From the NCBI GenBank assembly GCA_030042765.1, contig JASHZA010000407.1, positions 1-5,529 on the forward strand: a stretch of 5,529 nt of DNA, read 5' to 3'. The stretch comes from Candidatus Binataceae bacterium. GTDB taxonomy: Bacteria > Desulfobacterota > Binatia > Binatales > Binataceae. Both the position numbers and the translations under genes were made by a program. The notes under the pieces were generated by a model. The model made no database searches and was not told where the DNA came from. It saw only the letters and a program-made list of their open reading frames with translations. Positions within the stretch are counted from its first letter, which is position 1. Every line of letters starts with the position of its first letter. Shown one piece after another: positions 4,157 through 5,529 of the stretch.

Positions 4157-5329
4157 ATGGCGCGAATCGAAGAAAAATTCCACAAGATGAAGTATCCAGG
4201 CGCAGTGGACGCGGACGGGCATATCCTCGAATCACGGACCTGCTGGGAGGAGTGTTGCGAGGCGAAATACAAGCCCACCGCGATCCGGATCAAGGAGGAC
4301 AAGGACGGGCTCGAGTACCTGGAAATCGGCGGCGTGCCGTCGCGGGTCAATCGCGGCGGAAGGTTCAGCAACGTGGCCTCGATGGGCCAGGTGTCGCGCG
4401 AGAAGGGCGAATTCGACTTCAGGAAGAAATACGGCGAGGACGTTCCGCTCGGCGCCTGCGACGCCAAGGAACGGGTCCAACGGCTGGACCTCGAGGGCCT
4501 CAAGGCCGCGATTATCTACCCGAGTCTCGACCTGACGTGGGAGACCGAGTGCGAGGACGCCGACTACGCGCAGGCGATGTGCCGCGCTTATAACCGCTGG
4601 ATCGTCGACTGGTGCTCCGACAGCGGCGGGCGCTTGATCCCGGTCGCGCATCTGTCGCTGGGCGATCCGAAGGCGGCGGCGGAGGAACTCGAGCGTGCGG
4701 TGAAGGCCGGATGCAAGGGCGGATGGGTCGTACAGTTCACGATGACGCGCAAGCCGCACGCCCATCCGGACCATGACGTGCTGTTCGCGAAGGCGGAGGA
4801 ACTCGACGTACCGATCGCGCTGCACGTGTCGCTCGAGCCGCCGTGGGCGCTGCCCGGACGTTACGCGCTGGATCATGTTCGCAAGCTGACATTCTTCCAG
4901 AACGTAACGGCGTCGGACGCCAATCGCCATGCGCTGGCGAGCTTCATGCAGTACGGGACGTTCGACAAGTTCCCGAAGCTGAAGATCGCGGTGCTCGAAG
5001 TCGGCGCCGGATGGACCAGCTACTGGCTGGACCGGATGGATGCCGTCTACGACAGCATCATGGGGCGATCGGTCCCGCTCAAGGAAAAGCCGAGTCATTA
5101 CTTCAGGCGCAACGTGTTTGTCTCAGCCGATCCCGATGAGCATGCGCTGCCGGCGATGATGGATTTGTGCGGCGACGATCGCTTCTTCTGGGCCTCCGAC
5201 TTCCCGCATCCGGATCACACCGGGGATTACATCGAGGAGCTCGAGGAAGTCGCCGACAAGCTGCAGCCGCCGGCACGGCAAAAGCTCCTGAGCCAGAACG
5301 TAGAGAAGGCCTATAACCTGGATCTCTAG
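4157..5329 (+). CDS. Amidohydrolase_2 family metal-dependent hydrolase/decarboxylase
   Basis: This complete 390-residue cytoplasmic TIM-barrel protein belongs to the COG2159/Amidohydrolase_2 (ACMSD-like) family. Members hydrolyse C-O or C-N bonds or decarboxylate ring-derived acids using a divalent metal. Visible metal-site elements: DADGH (18-22, Asp20 and His22 of the N-terminal motif), HPDHD (203-207) before a barrel strand, ALHVS (221-225, His223), LEVGAGW (280-286, Glu281 where some relatives have His) and WASDFPHPD (345-353, Asp348). Length is normal for the long, soil-type members. ATG 4157 is preferred because GAGG lies eight bases upstream; a second Met at residue 11 is possible because recognisable homology begins near residue 13. 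It is divergent from the acyl-CoA dehydrogenase gene and convergent with an SDR, a setting that fits aromatic or acyl catabolism, but the substrate is unknown. Confidence 0.92.
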   Translation: MARIEEKFHKMKYPGAVDADGHILESRTCWEECCEAKYKPTAIRIKEDKDGLEYLEIGGVPSRVNRGGRFSNVASMGQVSREKGEFDFRKKYGEDVPLGACDAKERVQRLDLEGLKAAIIYPSLDLTWETECEDADYAQAMCRAYNRWIVDWCSDSGGRLIPVAHLSLGDPKAAAEELERAVKAGCKGGWVVQFTMTRKPHAHPDHDVLFAKAEELDVPIALHVSLEPPWALPGRYALDHVRKLTFFQNVTASDANRHALASFMQYGTFDKFPKLKIAVLEVGAGWTSYWLDRMDAVYDSIMGRSVPLKEKPSHYFRRNVFVSADPDEHALPAMMDLCGDDRFFWASDFPHPDHTGDYIEELEEVADKLQPPARQKLLSQNVEKAYNLDL

Positions 5330-5355
5330 CCGAAACGGGAATTGACGCGAAACAG

Positions 5356-5385
5356 ACGGCTCGCGAGTACGCGCTCGCGGGCCGT
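5356..5385. terminator. Hairpin shared by the convergent amidohydrolase and SDR genes
   Basis: ACGGCTCGCGAG (5356-5367) pairs with CTCGCGGGCCGT (5374-5385): twelve pairs with one G-U, loop TACGCG. It sits in the 61-base gap between two converging stop codons. The plus-strand tail is TTTGGGTTAT and the minus-strand tail is CTGTTT, both weak U runs, so it plausibly ends transcription from both sides. Confidence 0.65.
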
Positions 5386-5390
5386 TTGGG

Positions 5391-5529
5391 TTATCGCCAT
5401 CCCGCGGGTTCGCGCGCTGCCGCGGCGGCCTCTGCGGGAGCCAGGCTGGTGTCCCACCTGCGCGCGACGTAACGGCCGCCAGTAAATCCGTCGGATCGGT
5501 CCGATACGAGCCATATCAGCGGCGCGACC
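5391..5529 (-). CDS. Short-chain dehydrogenase/reductase, C-terminal part (runs off right edge)
   Basis: Minus-strand codons from 5528 to the TAA at 5393-5391 give 45 residues: VAPLIWLVSDRSDGFTGGRY, then VARRWDTSLAPAEAAAAARE and PAGWR. The piece 'VAPLIWLVSDRSDGFTGGRYV' is the SDR C-terminal pattern (classical 'vaplvxfLaSdxsxgiTGqxixvdGG'), covering the last helix and strand of the Rossmann fold. In place of VDGG it has VARRWD followed by an Ala/Glu-rich tail, a variant I associate with an oxidoreductase subgroup that includes gluconate-dehydrogenase-like annotations. The nucleotide-binding and catalytic Tyr-Lys parts are outside the window, so activity and cofactor choice cannot be checked. 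Ala/Arg-rich GC-coded tails can be misleading, but the first 25 residues are convincing. Confidence 0.75.
   Translation of the reverse strand, partial: VAPLIWLVSDRSDGFTGGRYVARRWDTSLAPAEAAAAAREPAGWR

Noticed and set aside
4232..5098. 288-codon minus-strand frame inside the amidohydrolase gene
   Set aside because: Arg/Leu-rich shadow of a clearly real plus-strand gene, with no domain.
5326..5514. 62-codon minus-strand frame at the right edge
   Set aside because: The neighbouring frame gives a recognisable SDR C-terminus ending at 5391, whereas this one is Arg-rich and runs through the terminator hairpin.
1..5529. Defence system, mobile element or biosynthetic cluster
   Set aside because: All recognisable genes are ordinary metabolic enzymes in alternating orientation; there is no transposase, integrase, nuclease, toxin-like pair or CRISPR repeat.

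Overview
The window is GC-rich bacterial DNA, with strong G/C preference at third codon positions. It comes from a metabolic, non-mobile part of a chromosome. No tRNA, rRNA, CRISPR array, transposase or phage gene is visible. The mix of a pyrophosphate-type phosphofructokinase, a small fatty-acid/sterol hydroxylase, an acyl-CoA dehydrogenase, a COG2159-type amidohydrolase, a nitroreductase and an SDR with a 'VARRWDTSL' tail is what one sees in uncultivated soil or subsurface lineages rich in lipid and aromatic catabolism (Binatota, Rokubacteria or deltaproteobacteria-like). That lineage guess rests on protein flavour only and is weak.

Layout: (1) 1-153, minus strand: N-terminal 51 codons of a nitroreductase-family flavoprotein, running off the left edge. 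(2) 154-407: divergent intergenic region with a candidate nitroreductase promoter overlapped by repeats. (3) 408-1682, plus: phosphofructokinase with the pyrophosphate-type active site, ended by a U-tailed intrinsic terminator at 1674-1702. (4) 1683-1800: a GC-rich, imperfectly palindromic spacer that abuts the next start codon. (5) 1801-2319, plus: integral-membrane di-iron fatty-acid hydroxylase/sterol desaturase family protein, apparently without a Shine-Dalgarno (possibly leaderless), followed by a hairpin and a C-rich, G-poor tract that looks like a Rho-loading region. (6) 2320-2717: gene-free convergent spacer with a cluster of small hairpins. (7) 2718-3866, minus: complete acyl-CoA dehydrogenase. 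(8) 3867-4156: divergent intergenic region with candidate promoters both ways and a possible H-type pseudoknot ahead of the next gene. (9) 4157-5329, plus: complete amidohydrolase_2 family metal hydrolase/decarboxylase. (10) 5356-5385: hairpin shared by converging genes. (11) 5391-5529, minus: the last 45 codons of a short-chain dehydrogenase/reductase, running off the right edge.

The genes do not form one operon. Orientation changes at almost every gene, and each looks like its own transcription unit. Acyl-CoA dehydrogenase, amidohydrolase and SDR could all serve breakdown of acyl-CoA or ring-derived carboxylates, and the divergent acyl-CoA dehydrogenase/amidohydrolase pair shares one control region, but a common pathway is inference. 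I found no clear new multi-gene system. The most interesting signals are in the spacers: the possible leader pseudoknot at 4059-4099, the palindromic element at 1691-1800 with a leaderless gene at its edge, and the hairpin cluster at 2585-2640.
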